In this document: piece by piece, positions 32,420 to 44,213 of the stretch
Layout of the letters: each line of letters opens with the position of its first letter
How positions within the stretch are numbered: position 1 is the stretch's first letter
Source: Rhizophagus irregularis
Lineage: Eukaryota; Glomeromycota; Glomeromycetes; Glomerales; Glomeraceae
Assembly (NCBI RefSeq): GCF_026210795.1
Contig: NC_089460.1
Location: forward strand, 62,001 to 126,000
Length of the DNA: 64,000 nucleotides
Reading direction: 5' to 3'
The notes under the pieces: generated by a model
What the model was told of the DNA's origin: nothing
The model's input: the letters and a program-made list of their open reading frames with translations, nothing else
Database searches by the model: none
Position numbers and translations under genes: made by a program

Positions 32420-35400
32420 TCAACGCTGAGTGCTATATTGTTTAAATTGAGTCATTAAATCTGTTACATTAGATGGAGCGGAAATTGGAGTTGAGAATTG
32501 AGACACATTTGGGTTGATATGTGGAGCCTGATGCTGTGATAAAGGTATTCCACTGGATGATATTGTATTTTGTGAAAGGATATTGGGAGGTTGATTCATC
32601 ATAGCTGTAGGACTAAAGTGAGATTGTGGTGATGCAAGATTTGGCGATGCAAGATTTGGTGCTAGTTGCTGTGGCATTGACATAAACGGATTTTGATTCT
32701 GAAGTCCAGAATTTTGAGGAGCAAGTTGGCGAAGTAATTGTTGTACATCTATATTTGGTGGCTGCTGTTGAGATAACAAATTGGGTTGTTGAGAAGGTTG
32801 GATACCTCCTACTTGTGGAATCATAGGAATTGGTTGTATTCCTTGAGCGGGAGCGGAAGCAGGTGCAGATTGTTGCTGTTGTTGAAGAGATCCGAGTAAA
32901 TTCGCGAGTGCAGCAAAATTAACATTATTTAAAGAAATTGGATTAATATTAGTTGTAACTGGTTGTCCTGTGATTGACGGCAATTGTGGTACTTGTTGCA
33001 TATTTTGTTGCCCAAACAAATTATTATCTGTTCTAATTTCTATTGGACGTTGAGAAACTCTAGCGCGCAATAAAAAACCAACTGCTTCTTCAACTTTAAT
33101 ATTGTTATATTCTATAGAAATTTGAAATAAATAAATATTTTAAGGATACATATATTGCACATCATTAATGAAATACTGACCATCATATTTGACATTGTCC
33201 CTAGATCGTGTTTGATCAAATATTTGCATATTCACTCTTCCATTTAATGCAAGATGTTTCTCAATAAAAACAACAGCATGAACTCCTTCTATAACCATCT
33301 GACGAATAACAGATTGAGGATGTAATTTCCGAGACAAATGAAGAATATGGACAGTACTTGATGCTTCACGAAAAGCTTTTTCGACTTGCCATAAAAAGTT
33401 ACTATGTAAAAAAAAACTCGTTTTTATTAAATAAAATTATGAAATAATCATAAAAACGAATGAAAATAAATACCGCTCTACTTCTTCAAGGACAATAATT
33501 TGGCATTCTGGTACATCACTTCCTTGACGTCGAGGCAAAGGAAATTCTTCATTAGGTTCATCATGTGATTGGGAACGATATGGATATTCACGACTTTGAC
33601 GTCGTTCATTATTAAAGTCACGAGAGGGAATTTTATAAGGTTTAGAACGATGTTTAAAACGTTCCTCGCGATGTTGTTCGCGATATGAACCACGTCTGAA
33701 TCCTCTTTCTTCACGTGGGCGGTAATCATGTTCTTCCTTAAAATCTTCACGAAATTCTTGTGATCGAAATTCTTTATGATCAGGGTAATCATACCCACTT
33801 CTCGAATCATATGATGTACGACGACCGAACTTAGGATCATTTGGTCGACGCTCGTATTCATTATGTCTGCGATTAGGAAATGATTGTCCATGATGTCCTC
33901 TACTGGTTGAAGAAGAAAATTCGCGCTCACTTTGGTGCCATGCGTTTTTATGACCTCCTCTTTGATTCCAATGTTTTTTGTGTCTGTGAATAACCCCAGA
34001 TTTAAATCCTCCTTCTTCTTGAGCAGGTGAATGATTCCACGGTTTACTGTAGGATATTTCCAATCCTATACCAAAATATAAAAATGAGTATAAAGGTTCA
34101 ATTATGTTTATGTTATTTTTAATTTTCCTAAATACTTGCCCAATTTTAATCCATGTAAAATCCTTCCATTTTCTTTCTCTATCGCTTTTTTTACACTTTC
34201 AACATTATCATATTGAACAAATCCAAAACTATTTTTAATAGATATTTGCAAAATTTCTCCGTACGGAGAAAAAATATCAAAAAGTTCTTTTCTTGAAGTT
34301 GAATGGGTTGATAAATTTCCTAAAAATAAACGTGATCCAGAAGGCAAAGCTTGAAACTCTGCATCTGATATTTTTCTTAAATTTAATGAACCTTTATGAT
34401 CAGATTTCTCATTATCAAATTGTGAAGAATTAGGAGAACGATGATTTCTCCATCTTCTTGGTTCTCTATTAGTTTGGTTATTATTAAGCTGTGCACTTTG
34501 TTCAATTTCACTCTGATAAATATTTCCTTCAATAGCAGGAGATTGTACATTAGACAATTGAGGAATTTGCCCAAACTCACTCAACGAATTACCTTCATTT
34601 TTGGATTGATTATTATTCTCATCTTGATAACTGATTTCTGACGATAGATGAGCATTTGGTACATTAAAGAGGTCAGCAGCTTTTGCGCGCAAAGGTTTTA
34701 CATTAATATCGTTGTTTTCTTTGGAATTGAAATTATCATCTGTTTCCATATTATTATTTTCCATTTTTATATAAGGTAATGAATTAATAACATTATTTTG
34801 ATAATTTACTCCAATATTGGGTGAAGTTTTATCATTAGAGTATTGCGATTCTGTAGATGTTTGCTGCTCAATGGATAATTCTTGTTTTAAAGACGGTTCT
34901 TTTTTCACAGATGGTTCAGGTGATTGCTCAATAGAAGCTTGGGCCAATGAATTGTTATCAATATCAATATTAGAGTTGGGCAAAGGCATTTCTGTCTGAT
35001 TTTGCATAAAAAGGTCTGGATTAAACAATTTCAGAGGAGTTTCAACTACTCCTTCGAAGTTAGAAACATTTTGAATAGTATCAGAATTTATTTCGTTCTT
35101 CGATGTTGGTTGGATGCTACTGGTAATATCTATTTCCTGCTGTTCGTCTACACTATTTTCTTTTTGTTGTACCCTAGAGGAAAAGTTTGCAATATATGTT
35201 ATTTGTTCACTTTGAGGAATTTTTGTCATCATATGAGGGTTATTTTCAGTAAAAGGAAGTTGTTCTGGAATAATAGAGTGGTGCTCTTTACTAGATTGGT
35301 TAATTGAAGTAGCATTTTCCAACGAAAAACTTGTAAAAGGATTTAACGCAGAAATGTTATCCTTTTCATGAACAATTCCTTTTGGAGTGTTATTATTAAT

Positions 35401-35454
35401 CTCTATTGAACCTTTGTACAAATCTGACATACTTTGTCCCTCTATTTCTGACAT
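32420..35454 (-). CDS. nab3: Nab3-like RRM RNA-binding protein
   Basis: Exon 1 (35454-34140) encodes a long Ser/Asn/Gln-rich acidic region, then one RRM at about residues 370-440. RNP2 is RLFLGNL and RNP1 is NSFGFVQYD, with the FSPYGEILQISIKN turn characteristic of Nab3. It continues in exon 2 (34065-33474) as LEISYSKPW followed by an Arg/His/Ser/Tyr-rich region and CQIIVLEEVER. Exon 3 (about 33402-33150) carries a conserved domain (SRKLHPQSVIRQMVIEGVHA, VVFIEKHLALNGRVNMQIF). The last exon is a Gln/Pro-rich prion-like tail. In yeast, Nab3 acts with Nrd1 and Sen1 in termination of non-coding nuclear RNAs. The exon 3-4 junction near 33140/33110 does not keep frame in my reading. The exon 1-2 intron appears to use a GC donor. 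It is divergent from the Zap1-like gene. Family assignment is by recognition. Confidence 0.7.
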
Positions 35455-35907
35455 TTCTACTTGCTTTCGTTATTCAAGCCTGTTTTTCTAATTTAGAAGC
35501 TTTAACTGAATAAATTGTACACTTGGAAAAAAAATAAAAATAAAAAACACTTTTCTTAAAAGAAATTTTTTTTTTAGAATGTATTATTGTGGAAAACTAC
35601 AGAACGGTATCGATCTGGTTAAAAGATTTGGGAATACTGTGTAATGTGTAAATGTGATGTTTTATCATCATGTGACGATTGTGACATGTGAATACTATAG
35701 TTGACCTATGAGGTCAGTCGGGATTTATTGTTTTTTTTTGATTTAAAAGAGTGTTTTGTATGTCGAAATAAGTTCATTTACAATCAATTCTTCAAAAAAA
35801 TTTTTTCTATTGTATGGTTAGTTCAAAAACTTTTCACTTCGAAAAACTTAAATTTCAAAATAATCCGTATAATATTTATTAGCTTGACGGTATATTCATA
35901 AACGTTT
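35455..35907. promoter_or_regulatory. Divergent promoter region, Nab3-like / Zap1-like
   Basis: 453 bases separate the two divergent start codons. The stretch is AT-rich with homopolymer A/T runs near 35525-35575 and no long open frame. Inference from arrangement only; no factor site is identified. Confidence 0.45.
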
Positions 35908-38254
35908 ATGGAGGTACTTTTAATATTTTGAAAGATTGTCTCATTTTATGTTTGAATCCGCGTATTGATATTATAATACACTTCAACCGTTTTCAGCAGA
36001 GATTTAGCATACAATTTCTTGCAGGTGGAAATAAATTATTGCAACAGGAAACCGTTTCAAATAGTGTAATTTCGAAACAAAGGAAAAGTTCATCCCAATT
36101 TAAAAGTGATTTATTAGGAGTTTATAATTCAATGTTTAGACCGCCACCACAAAATGATTTTGCTCGAGATGTTGGAGATTTCTCTAATGGCTTTACGAAC
36201 TCATACTTGGATTTTACCTCTGTTTCACATTCAACACCACCATCTTTTAACCAGTTTACTCGCTCTCAAGATTTATTGTTGTCAAACCAGATTCCAAGTC
36301 ATTCTTCGGTCGCAGCAACAGCTTTACAAGTCACACAGACTCCCGCTATAGCAGGTGAATGCTGCACGGAATGTTGTCCCGTTGCTGCGGCACAAGCCGC
36401 AACAACAAATCGAGAATTGGAACCAAACAACATTGTTGACGAAGCTGATTTACAAAAATTTTCATCTTTTAGTTTTTCCGATCCTTCTGTGAATTATAGA
36501 TCTAGTATTAGTTCAAATCTTATGGACTATGGAAATTTTTCACATATTCTTGGACAGAATTCAACATTTAGGATGCCGTTTTTTAGACATACTCAAGAGA
36601 CGAGAACCCTTACATCACCACAATTTCATAAAATGATGCAAGATCATATAAGTGCAGCGTTTTTATCTGCTGAACATCAAAATACAGATTCTAGTGTTCC
36701 GACAACTTCAATTCAAACAATTTCAATCCCAATTGGTGAAAATGTTCAGATGATGAATTCAAATATTGAGGTATGTTATTTTGATAAATTGGCGAAGAGT
36801 TATATACTATTTTTTATGTAAAATTCTTAACAATATTCTAATATTAAGTAAATCGCTTTTCAGACTTCTTCCGAATCAAATTGTGCTACTTCATCAATGA
36901 TTAGCCACAGTTCTTCTCAAGATGAAACATCTGCTCATAAAATGACTATAGTTTTGGAGGGAAATACGGAAAACTCATTTCAATCTGGATCAATTTCAGA
37001 TATTGAAGATATTGCAACGACTTCTACATCAGAGTCAACACCAACTAATATAGCAGGTACCAAACGAAAAGAAGACGATGCTATAGATGAGACGCGCTGT
37101 CTTTGGTCTACTTGCGCTGCAGTTTTTAGATCTATCGATGAGCTTATACCACATCTTTCAAAATTACATGTAGCTGGTCGTAGTAAAGGCAACTTTTGTC
37201 GGTGGGCATCATGTTCGATGGAAAAGGAAGGAAGTGATGAATTGATCAAACATTTATGTTTAGATCATTTAGAAACGCGAGAGTTTAGGCATGGATGCAA
37301 GTGGCAAGACTGTCATTTACGATTCGAAACTTTTGAAGAGTTGACAGGTCATGTTAGTGACCTTCATATTGGGTCTGGAAGAAGTCAATATATTTGCTAT
37401 TGGGAAAAATGTGATCGAAATGGACGTCCATTTACACAACGTCAAAAAGTTATGAGACATATTCAGACACATACTGGTAAACAATTTTCAATAATTTTCT
37501 CCTTAGGCCGCTCCAATAAATAGTTTCGATTAACATCAATCCCCCCATTTTTGCCAAAAAAATTTGATTTAAACAAACACTTTGTATTAAATATTATTGG
37601 TCAATTAGCTTTATTAGTCACATGATTGTTTAAATTTTATTCCCCCAATTTTCTTGTGCATGTGATGTTAAACGAAGCTATTTGTTGGAGCGGCCTTATA
37701 ATACTATTTATACATATCAATTATGATAATTCTTCAATTTAATTTTAGGTGATAAACCATATCAATGTACTATCTGTAAAAAACGCTTTTCTGAGGCCAA
37801 TATTATGACTCAGCATATGAGAACCCATACAGGAGAACGACCCTTCAAATGCACACAGCCTGACTGTGGCCGAGAATTTTCTATTTCTGGAGCATTGACA
37901 ATACATCTGCGAGTTCACACAGGTATTTGTAAGATTAGACATATATTGTTTTTTTAAAGAAATTTCTTAATTTTTTATTAATTGTATAGGCGAAAAACCT
38001 TTCAAATGCAAGTTTGATGGATGTGTCAAAAGATTTGCAGAATCTTCTAATCTTACTAAACATGTATATAAGTGTTTACGTTCTACATATTTAAGTTGTT
38101 TGCAAATATTCTTGATTACTAATTTCAACTTATATATAAATAGATGAGAGTACATACGGGCGAACGGCCCTTCAAATGCCCAATAACAACATGCAATAAA
38201 AAATTTTCGCGGCCTGATCAAGTGACGCGGCATCAGAAAACACACAAACAATAG
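35908..38254 (+). CDS. Zap1-like zinc-finger transcription factor, eight C2H2 fingers
   Basis: Exons 35908-35913, 35997-36770, 36864-37476, 37749-37922, 37990-38063 and 38144-38254 sum to 584 codons in one frame. A tiny first exon (ATG GAG) gives the start; the alternative is an in-frame ATG at 35928. A Ser/Asn/Phe-rich N-terminal half contains a Cys cluster (ECCTECCP, about residues 122-129). From about residue 338 come eight fingers. The first four have irregular C-x4-C or longer spacing ([36 protein letters not shown]). The last four are classical, with TGEKPFKC-type linkers. The order and the wording of fingers 3-7 match the DNA-binding block of the fungal zinc-responsive activator Zap1/ZafA. 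It would act in the nucleus on zinc-uptake genes. Other GLI/ZIC-type factors cannot be excluded. Intron 3 holds a MITE. Confidence 0.65.
37506..37695. mobile_element. Tourist-like MITE (190 bp) inside intron 3 of the Zap1-like gene, TTA target duplication
   Basis: GGCCGCTCCAATAAATAG at the left is inverted as CTATTTGTTGGAGCGGCC at the right. The complementarity extends over about 33 bases with three or four mismatches. TTA flanks both sides (37503-37505, 37696-37698), the TWA duplication of PIF/Harbinger elements. The host intron is 272 bp; without the insertion it would be 79 bp. Confidence 0.85.
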
Positions 38255-38564
38255 TTATGAGGTTGTATAAAAGTAGATATGTGACATCCTTTTGCAGTAC
38301 TGGTGTAGCCCATCTTATCCGTTTGAAATGGCAGCTTTTCTGGAAAAAAAGCTTACTTAAATACTCGACGACACCCTCAATTGTATATATGTCAATTATT
38401 ATATTTATAGCACGGGACAAGAAAAATTTAAATTAATATGAAAATTAATAATGTATTTTTAATTTCAGTTTTTTATCAGTTGTAGTCACGTGATGTAATT
38501 AGATATAGATTATGATATCCGATTAAAAAAAAAGAAACCTATTTTAAAATTTTATCTCGTCGTT
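38255..38564. other. Intergenic between two plus-strand genes
   Basis: 310 bases hold the 3' UTR of the Zap1-like gene and the promoter of the next gene. A tract TTAAAAAAAAAGAAACC lies about 40 bases before the ATG at 38565. Nothing else is recognisable. Confidence 0.4.
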
Positions 38565-40222
38565 ATGTCAGTTACGGTCCCGGATTTTATTGACGCTTTT
38601 GATGCACGTTTGTACTTCGTTAGTTCTCTCAAGAAACTTAGCGTGAGTCAACAGACAATTCTTAAGTGCAGAAGTTTTGCACTGCGATACACAGATTGGT
38701 ACGAAGACCTGTATCGCTGTATAATCGATGTTATGGAAAGCAGTAATGTTTGGTCGCGAATGTACCTTCTCTACTTCTTAGATGGTCTTGTAGAAAGGTC
38801 TGAGTTTTTAAATTTTAAAGGATATACTGAGTTTATTCTTGAGGATCTCGAGAAAATCGTTAGCTTAGTCTGTGAAAAGCCTGAAGGGTCTGTTAATTTA
38901 GTAAATACGTTAAAAACACTTGAAAGATGGCAGTCCAAAAACTTTTTCGATTATGATGTTCTCGAAAAGGTCAAAGCTTCATTATTAGCATGGAAATCAG
39001 AACCTGAATACCCGCCAGAGCTAAATCTTACAGCAGCCGAGATAAAACAAAGAATGGAAGACGATAGAGAGAGGGCTAAGCTTCTTCGAGAAGATAGTTG
39101 GTGGGTTGATAAAAGCGTAGAAGATGGGGAGGCTCTTGCTTTATGGGAAGAGACGTCGGATCTTGATGAAGGCGATTACATTGACATTATAACGGAAAAT
39201 ATAAAACAAGATTCTAGTTATGACTGGAAGAGCTTGTATGAAGAAGTTATAGCCTGGAGTAAAGAACAAGCTAAACTTGAAAAAGAAGACGAAAGAATAG
39301 CGGCGATGAATTGCGATTTTGGTAAGTGAGTTTTTGATAAAGATTTTTATGAACATAAATAAATAATAATTTCTTAAATAATAGAACCTGTTGCACAGAC
39401 CGTCTTGCTTAGTAAAATCCCGAGACCGAATTTTGAAAAGCATAAAGATCAGATTTCTAGAAATTCAGGAGTGCCGAGTAAAATACCAAGACTTAAAAGA
39501 GCACCCTTCAATACACTGATCGAAAAGAATCCTGAAGATGATCCTTTGGTTCTGAAGGGGGGTGGGCTTCATAAAGCCAAAAAGAAATTTTCTGAGTCTG
39601 AGTCTGCGACAGCGTCCGCGTCCGTATCCGCATCCACACCTGTAGCAACTCCCACAGCAAATGTAGCACTCATAGCCAGAAATCGACTTAAGGTCAACAA
39701 GACTGTCCCGGCCATTGTTATTTCCCCTCCTAATCAAACGGAAATTATGCCTGTCTCGCCTTATCCGGAAAAATCGGGAACCAAAAGGAGGCAAGGTTCC
39801 GATGATACCTTCCGAGACGTATTTGATGAACAATCCAAACTAAAGCGAGCCCGTAAAAGAATGTCTACTCACGAAGATCCTTCAATCACCACCGGAACCA
39901 AAGGATTCGATTTCCAAGAGGTAAAGTCATAAGAGAGTATATATATATATAAGAAAGTAATATAAAAATAACATATTTTTCTCTTTATTTTATTAAGTTG
40001 TCGGACCAAAATTCTTCGTATGTGAGCGAGGAAGAGAATACCCGAGATTCGGGAGAGGTTGAAGAAGAAAATTTTAATAATGTTATTGATCATTGTCCTG
40101 AATCAAATCTTGAGTTTCTTTTACAAGCAGTCGAATTGGTATCGCCAATGACTGAGGTTTCTCTTTCTAAAGAAGATTCCCCACCTCATGATGATTTTAA
40201 TTTGACTGAATCATGGTTATAA
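38565..40222 (+). CDS. ctk3: CTD kinase I gamma subunit (Ctk3)
   Basis: Three exons (38565-39321, 39385-39920, 39998-40222) give 505 aa. Residues 10-145 form the CID-like domain of Ctk3: FDARLYFVSSLKKLSVSQQT, FALRYTDWYEDLYRCI, RMYLLYFLDGLVERSEFL, and then NTLKTLERWQSKNFFDYDVL. A conserved helical segment follows (AAEIKQRMEDDRERAKLLRE, SWWVDKS). The C-terminal half is low-complexity and basic/Ser-rich (ESATASASVSAS, KRARKRMS) and ends acidic. In yeasts, Ctk3 with the cyclin Ctk2 activates the kinase Ctk1, which phosphorylates Ser2 of the RNA polymerase II CTD during elongation. The tail is longer than in the yeast proteins I know. It is convergent with the Whi2-like gene, 630 bp away. Confidence 0.75.
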
Positions 40223-40852
40223 AAATATTCTTGATAAATTAACTAGCCTGCAGTGATGATCACCATCATGACGAATAACAGGTGACAAATGGAGGGATAT
40301 GGACGTTACAGGGTGTGGTGACAATTTATCATACTGTTGATGAACACGTTGATTGAAGTAAATTAAATAATCTAATTTTAATTATTTTTAATTTTAAACA
40401 GAACAGTAAAAAATTTCTCCTAAAATTTAGATGTAAATAACAATTATAGAATCGTTAAATAAAAAAAATTATATTGTAATTTATAATATTAATTTCAGAA
40501 AAATTAAAATAATAAGACAAAATTAAGAATAAAATAATAATTTATTTTATAAATCTTAAATAATTTACAAGATAAAAGATAACAGAACAAAAAATTAAAA
40601 GTGTCAATGATAAACAAAGAAAATAAATATGTCGTTATATTAAAGTTCATTATATTTAAAGGGATAAGAACGATAAAATATATAGAACATGAATTATTTC
40701 GGTTTTCTGACTTTGAGATAAAAAAAAATCTAAGTATTATAATAAAAAAAAAGAAAAGAAGAACAAAATTGAGTCAAAATATTACGTATAAATCGTTAAT
40801 GTGGACAAAATATTTGAAACTTAAAGGCATTGAAAGACACTATCCATATTAT
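40223..40852. other. Convergent intergenic region
   Basis: AT-rich 3' UTR territory of two convergent genes. A plus frame at 40601-40930 overlaps the last exon of the minus-strand gene and is a shadow. TGATGATCACCATCATGACG near 40253 is a short palindrome that could fold at the transcript end. Confidence 0.4.
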
Positions 40853-41872
40853 TTATACCAAAGCCAATTCCAAAGTCCATGTGCGCCTGCACCACAGTCG
40901 GACTGGTATAACTTTATCACCACCAACTGAAACTTCTAAGCCATCCCACCAACACTTTCTCTGTATTAAAGATGAGTCAGTATATGAGTAAAAAAAATTT
41001 TAATAAATGAGAATAAAAATATTTACCGCCGGCTTTCTCCAAAATAGTAATAATTTCTGTGCTGTCGCCATTTGATTACTTTGTCCAGTCGTTTTTAGCA
41101 TTACGAGTGCGATACTAACAATACTAGTCTTGTGAGGCTCGATATTACGATATCCCCATTCATCGTCTCTTGAAAAACCCGATACACACAACATGTCTAT
41201 CAAATGTTGTTCCGCTACGTTGTTTTCTTTATTAACATTACGTTGTAATGCAGTAAATATCTTCTTTTGATCAAGAAGGATTGTACCACATTCCGTCTTC
41301 AGCTCATGAATATTAATTGCGGATTCAACTTCGGTCATTTCAAGGGCCTCACTGGTATTTCCAACAGGTGATGATGATGTATTTGCTAAAATATCCTTTT
41401 TATTTTGTTTTGGAGGTATAGTAAAATAGTCCAATTCTTCTCTCAAAACAATGATTGCTTGCTTGCTTAAGAGAGGATTTTGTGTAGGACTTTGCGGAAA
41501 ATTTGTACTTCCTTGGTTAGAATAAAAAGTGTCCTGTGCAGTTTTATAAAAGTTCATGATAAATTCTAAACATAGAGGATCGAAATCTACATAAATAACT
41601 TGATCTTCAAGTTCCATAGAATCTGTTGAAGCATGGTCATCTTGTTCCTCTTCTTCTTCATAATCAAGTGTACCACTTCTGCCCAATATTAAACCGTTAG
41701 GAAACATAACAATAAGAATGCTCTCAGGCAAACTCATCAACATCTCGCGATCGATTTCAAATCGAGTTCCTCGAAGTTCGAGTATAAGTTTTGATGGAAA
41801 AGTTGGTTCCGGTGGCTGAAGCGGTGGTAAAGGAACCGCGCTATGCACTGGATTAGAAGCAATTTGAGACAT
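40853..41872 (-). CDS. Whi2-like BTB/POZ-fold protein
   Basis: Two exons (41872-41027 and 40960-40853) encode 317 aa. The BTB-like fold starts at LILELRGTRFEIDREMLMSL followed by ESILIVMFPNGL; an acidic insert (EEEEEQDD) and the FDPLCLEFIMNFYKTAQDTF half follow. A second conserved block reads LKTECGTILLDQKKIFTALQ, ERHL-like helices and FSRDDEWGYRNIEPHKTSIV. The short last exon supplies the conserved C-terminus KCWWDGLEV, then VRLWCRRTWTLELALV. Without that exon the protein would end in random residues, so the splice is well supported. In yeast, Whi2 partners the phosphatases Psr1/Psr2 in the general stress response and restrains TORC1 under amino-acid limitation. Membership of this family is by recognition of the paired motifs. 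Confidence 0.65.
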
Positions 41873-43180
41873 TTTTTTTTAACAAATAACTAGTAATCTG
41901 TCCAAATTCGCATTAAATTAAAGAATATATTATCATGTGCGTAGTACAATCAATTTATTAATGGAATTTGCAAATCCTGACCTCAATTTTATTTATAAAT
42001 AAATGTACAAAAAAATGATTAATTTCCAATATGACAAATAATAAATATAGTTATTTTTTGAATAAACTTACATAAATTTATATTATAAATTTATCCCTGA
42101 ATAATACTATAAACTTTATAATAAATTCTGGTTTCAAATGTTTTAAATGTTTTCAAATGTATAAGTTATATTAACTTTTTGACTTCTAATTTTGCTATCT
42201 TGAAAACTAGTAATTGGATTTTAATAATCTTAAGCTTGTTAGATTTATTTTATTAAAATAAAACATTTTGATATTTACTTTATCTCTATATCTCTGTAGA
42301 TATAATATTATATTTTATATAAAATTTTATTTTTTAATAAAACTTAATCAAATAATATTAAGTAATCTGATTAAATTGGTATCAAATTATTAAATTCTTA
42401 TTAACTTAAAAATACAAAATACCAAATGATTAAATTTATAAAAAAAAAATATCAAAATAGTATTTTAATTTATAAAAAAAATGGATATTTTAATAAAAAA
42501 TATAAAAAAAAACTCTTCTCTATAAATCTCTAATCCAGAATTTTTTTAAAAAAACTATAGTAAAAAAAGTTAACACAAAATATACAAAATAAAAAACTTT
42601 AACAAAACAGATGAGTTTCTTTATAGCATAAACAAAAAGCAGTTTGAAATACCTTTAAAATCTTTTTTATACCAAACCTATTATAAGTATACTATATATT
42701 ACATAAGGTAAACATCATTAATACTGACCTTTTAAAACTTAATAGAAAAACAAACTTGGACATTTATCAGAACTAAAACTTTAAATGATTTGGATAAGTT
42801 AGGGGCATGCCAGAAATCATGTGATTATCATGTTCAATTAGAAATCTGACCTCCCACCCACCATGTGATTGAATTCTGATTGACTAAAAAAAATATATAA
42901 TATATAGTATATTATACTATTAATATATATATATATTATAATTAGATGGTAAAGTCCTAGCACTGATCAAAGCATCTGACCTTGTGACATTTCAGATGTA
43001 GGCAAATTTTGACTGCTTTATGACCAATCCCTAAAAAGTCCTAGCCAATAAGGTTATAAGAGATCTATATGTTTAAATTATATATGTATAATTTGCTGTA
43101 AATTTGATTTTAAGTAATTATAAATTATAAAAAAGTGCATTGCAATATTGCAATACAATTTTTATATGGATAAATCTAAT
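41873..43180. other. AT-rich intergenic stretch upstream of the Whi2-like gene
   Basis: About 1.3 kb of AT-rich sequence with no frame of note. (AT)n tracts lie near 42880-42945. The first few hundred bases must include the promoter of the minus-strand gene. No mobile-element ends are seen until 43181. Confidence 0.45.
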
Positions 43181-43491
43181 TGTAACAGCCTGTTACGCAT
43201 CTTATTTGTAACAACCCCCAATTTTATCCAATTAAAATTTAGATCAGGCGTAATGTAAACAAAAACAAAAGATCAGTCGTGTAACTAAGACAAAAGAATT
43301 TTTTAAAAAATTTCAAGAAACTGCTTATAACTTAAAATTTTGTCTATAAAACTGTCTTAAGTACATTAAGTAAAAGTTTTCCAAATTAAATTTTGCATAT
43401 AAAAATTTTATTTGTGAAACACATATTAAATTTATTATTAAAAAAAAATAAAAAAGGATGTTACAAATAAGATATGTAACAGGCTATTACA
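43181..43491. mobile_element. MITE with 34-bp inverted repeats (311 bp)
   Basis: TGTAACAGCCTGTTACGCAT plus CTTATTTGTAACAA at 43181-43214 is inverted at 43458-43491 with about four mismatches. AAT precedes the left end and follows the right end, a possible 3-bp target duplication. Each arm itself contains the internal palindrome GTAACAG-CCTGTTAC. No coding content. Confidence 0.75.
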
Positions 43492-43521
43492 AATACATTT
43501 TTTCTTTTTATATTATTAAAA

Positions 43522-43736
43522 TAGGACCCCGAAATATATATGTAGAGGTCAGGTCCAGAAGTGGTCCAAAATACGCATTCTTTCAGGGCCGGAATTACGA
43601 TAATTTCAGCCATTATCTAAATTAGGAAATATTATTTTGGCTGGGATTATCCATAAAAGGAATGATCTACATGATTTTTTTGACTCATTATACGCAAACT
43701 CTGACCTGACCCTTTTATGTATATTTCGGGGTCCTA
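43522..43736. mobile_element. MITE with GGACCCCGAAATATA terminal repeats (~215 bp)
   Basis: TAGGACCCCGAAATATATATG at the left is matched inverted by TATTTCGGGGTCCTA at the right, followed inward by GGTCAGGTC on both sides. The duplication can be read as TA (Tc1/mariner style) or as TTAAAA if the element begins TAGGACC; both fit the flanks exactly. No coding content. Confidence 0.75.
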
Positions 43737-43747
43737 TTAAAATCATA

Positions 43748-43945
43748 TAAAAAAATGAGTTGCGATATTGCGATTCACATTTTTATACTAAAATTATATA
43801 AAAAGGTGAATCGCGATACCGCAACTCACTTTTTTTATATAAAATCAATATAAAAAAGTGAATCGCGATACCGCAGCTCACTTTTTTTTATATAAAATCA
43901 ATATAAAAAAGTGAATCCCAATATCGCAACTCACTTTTTTTATAT
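43748..43945. repeat. Tandem near-palindromes, ~54-bp unit with GTGAATCGCGATACCGC
   Basis: Four copies of AAAAAGTGAATCGCGATACC, GCAACTCACTTTTTT and an AT linker occur; the first copy is in the opposite orientation. Each is nearly its own reverse complement. A related palindrome (TGCATTGCAATATTGCAA) lies at about 43137. Confidence 0.75.
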
Positions 43946-44211
43946 TTAGTTATTACTAAATTCATAAAATCTATAAATAACTTAGTCAGGACCAGGTCCG
44001 CAGGTCTGTTCAATAGGACTTATAGGTCCCAGAACCAGGACTGGACCAGGACCGACCTAACCATCCCTAATTATAATACAATTAGTTTGCTAAGTAAAAT
44101 TTTCGTAATGATGCTTTATGAATTTTTCTTTGATTTTTTATGTATCTTATTTGTTTATTTTATTATCTAATAATCCAATTTGCATAAACTTTTTTTTTTT
44201 GTAACCCCATT
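43946..44211. other. Short intergenic spacer
   Basis: It contains a GC-richer stretch AGGACCAGGTCCGCAGG with several GGACC/GGTCC words (43985-44070), possibly the end of another decayed element. No gene. Confidence 0.35.
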
Positions 44212-44213
44212 TA

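Noticed and set aside
43522-43736. Calling the GGACCCC MITE a piggyBac derivative because TTAA is contained in its flank
   Set aside because: The exact duplication that fits the ends is either TA or TTAAAA. TTAA alone is not directly adjacent on both sides.
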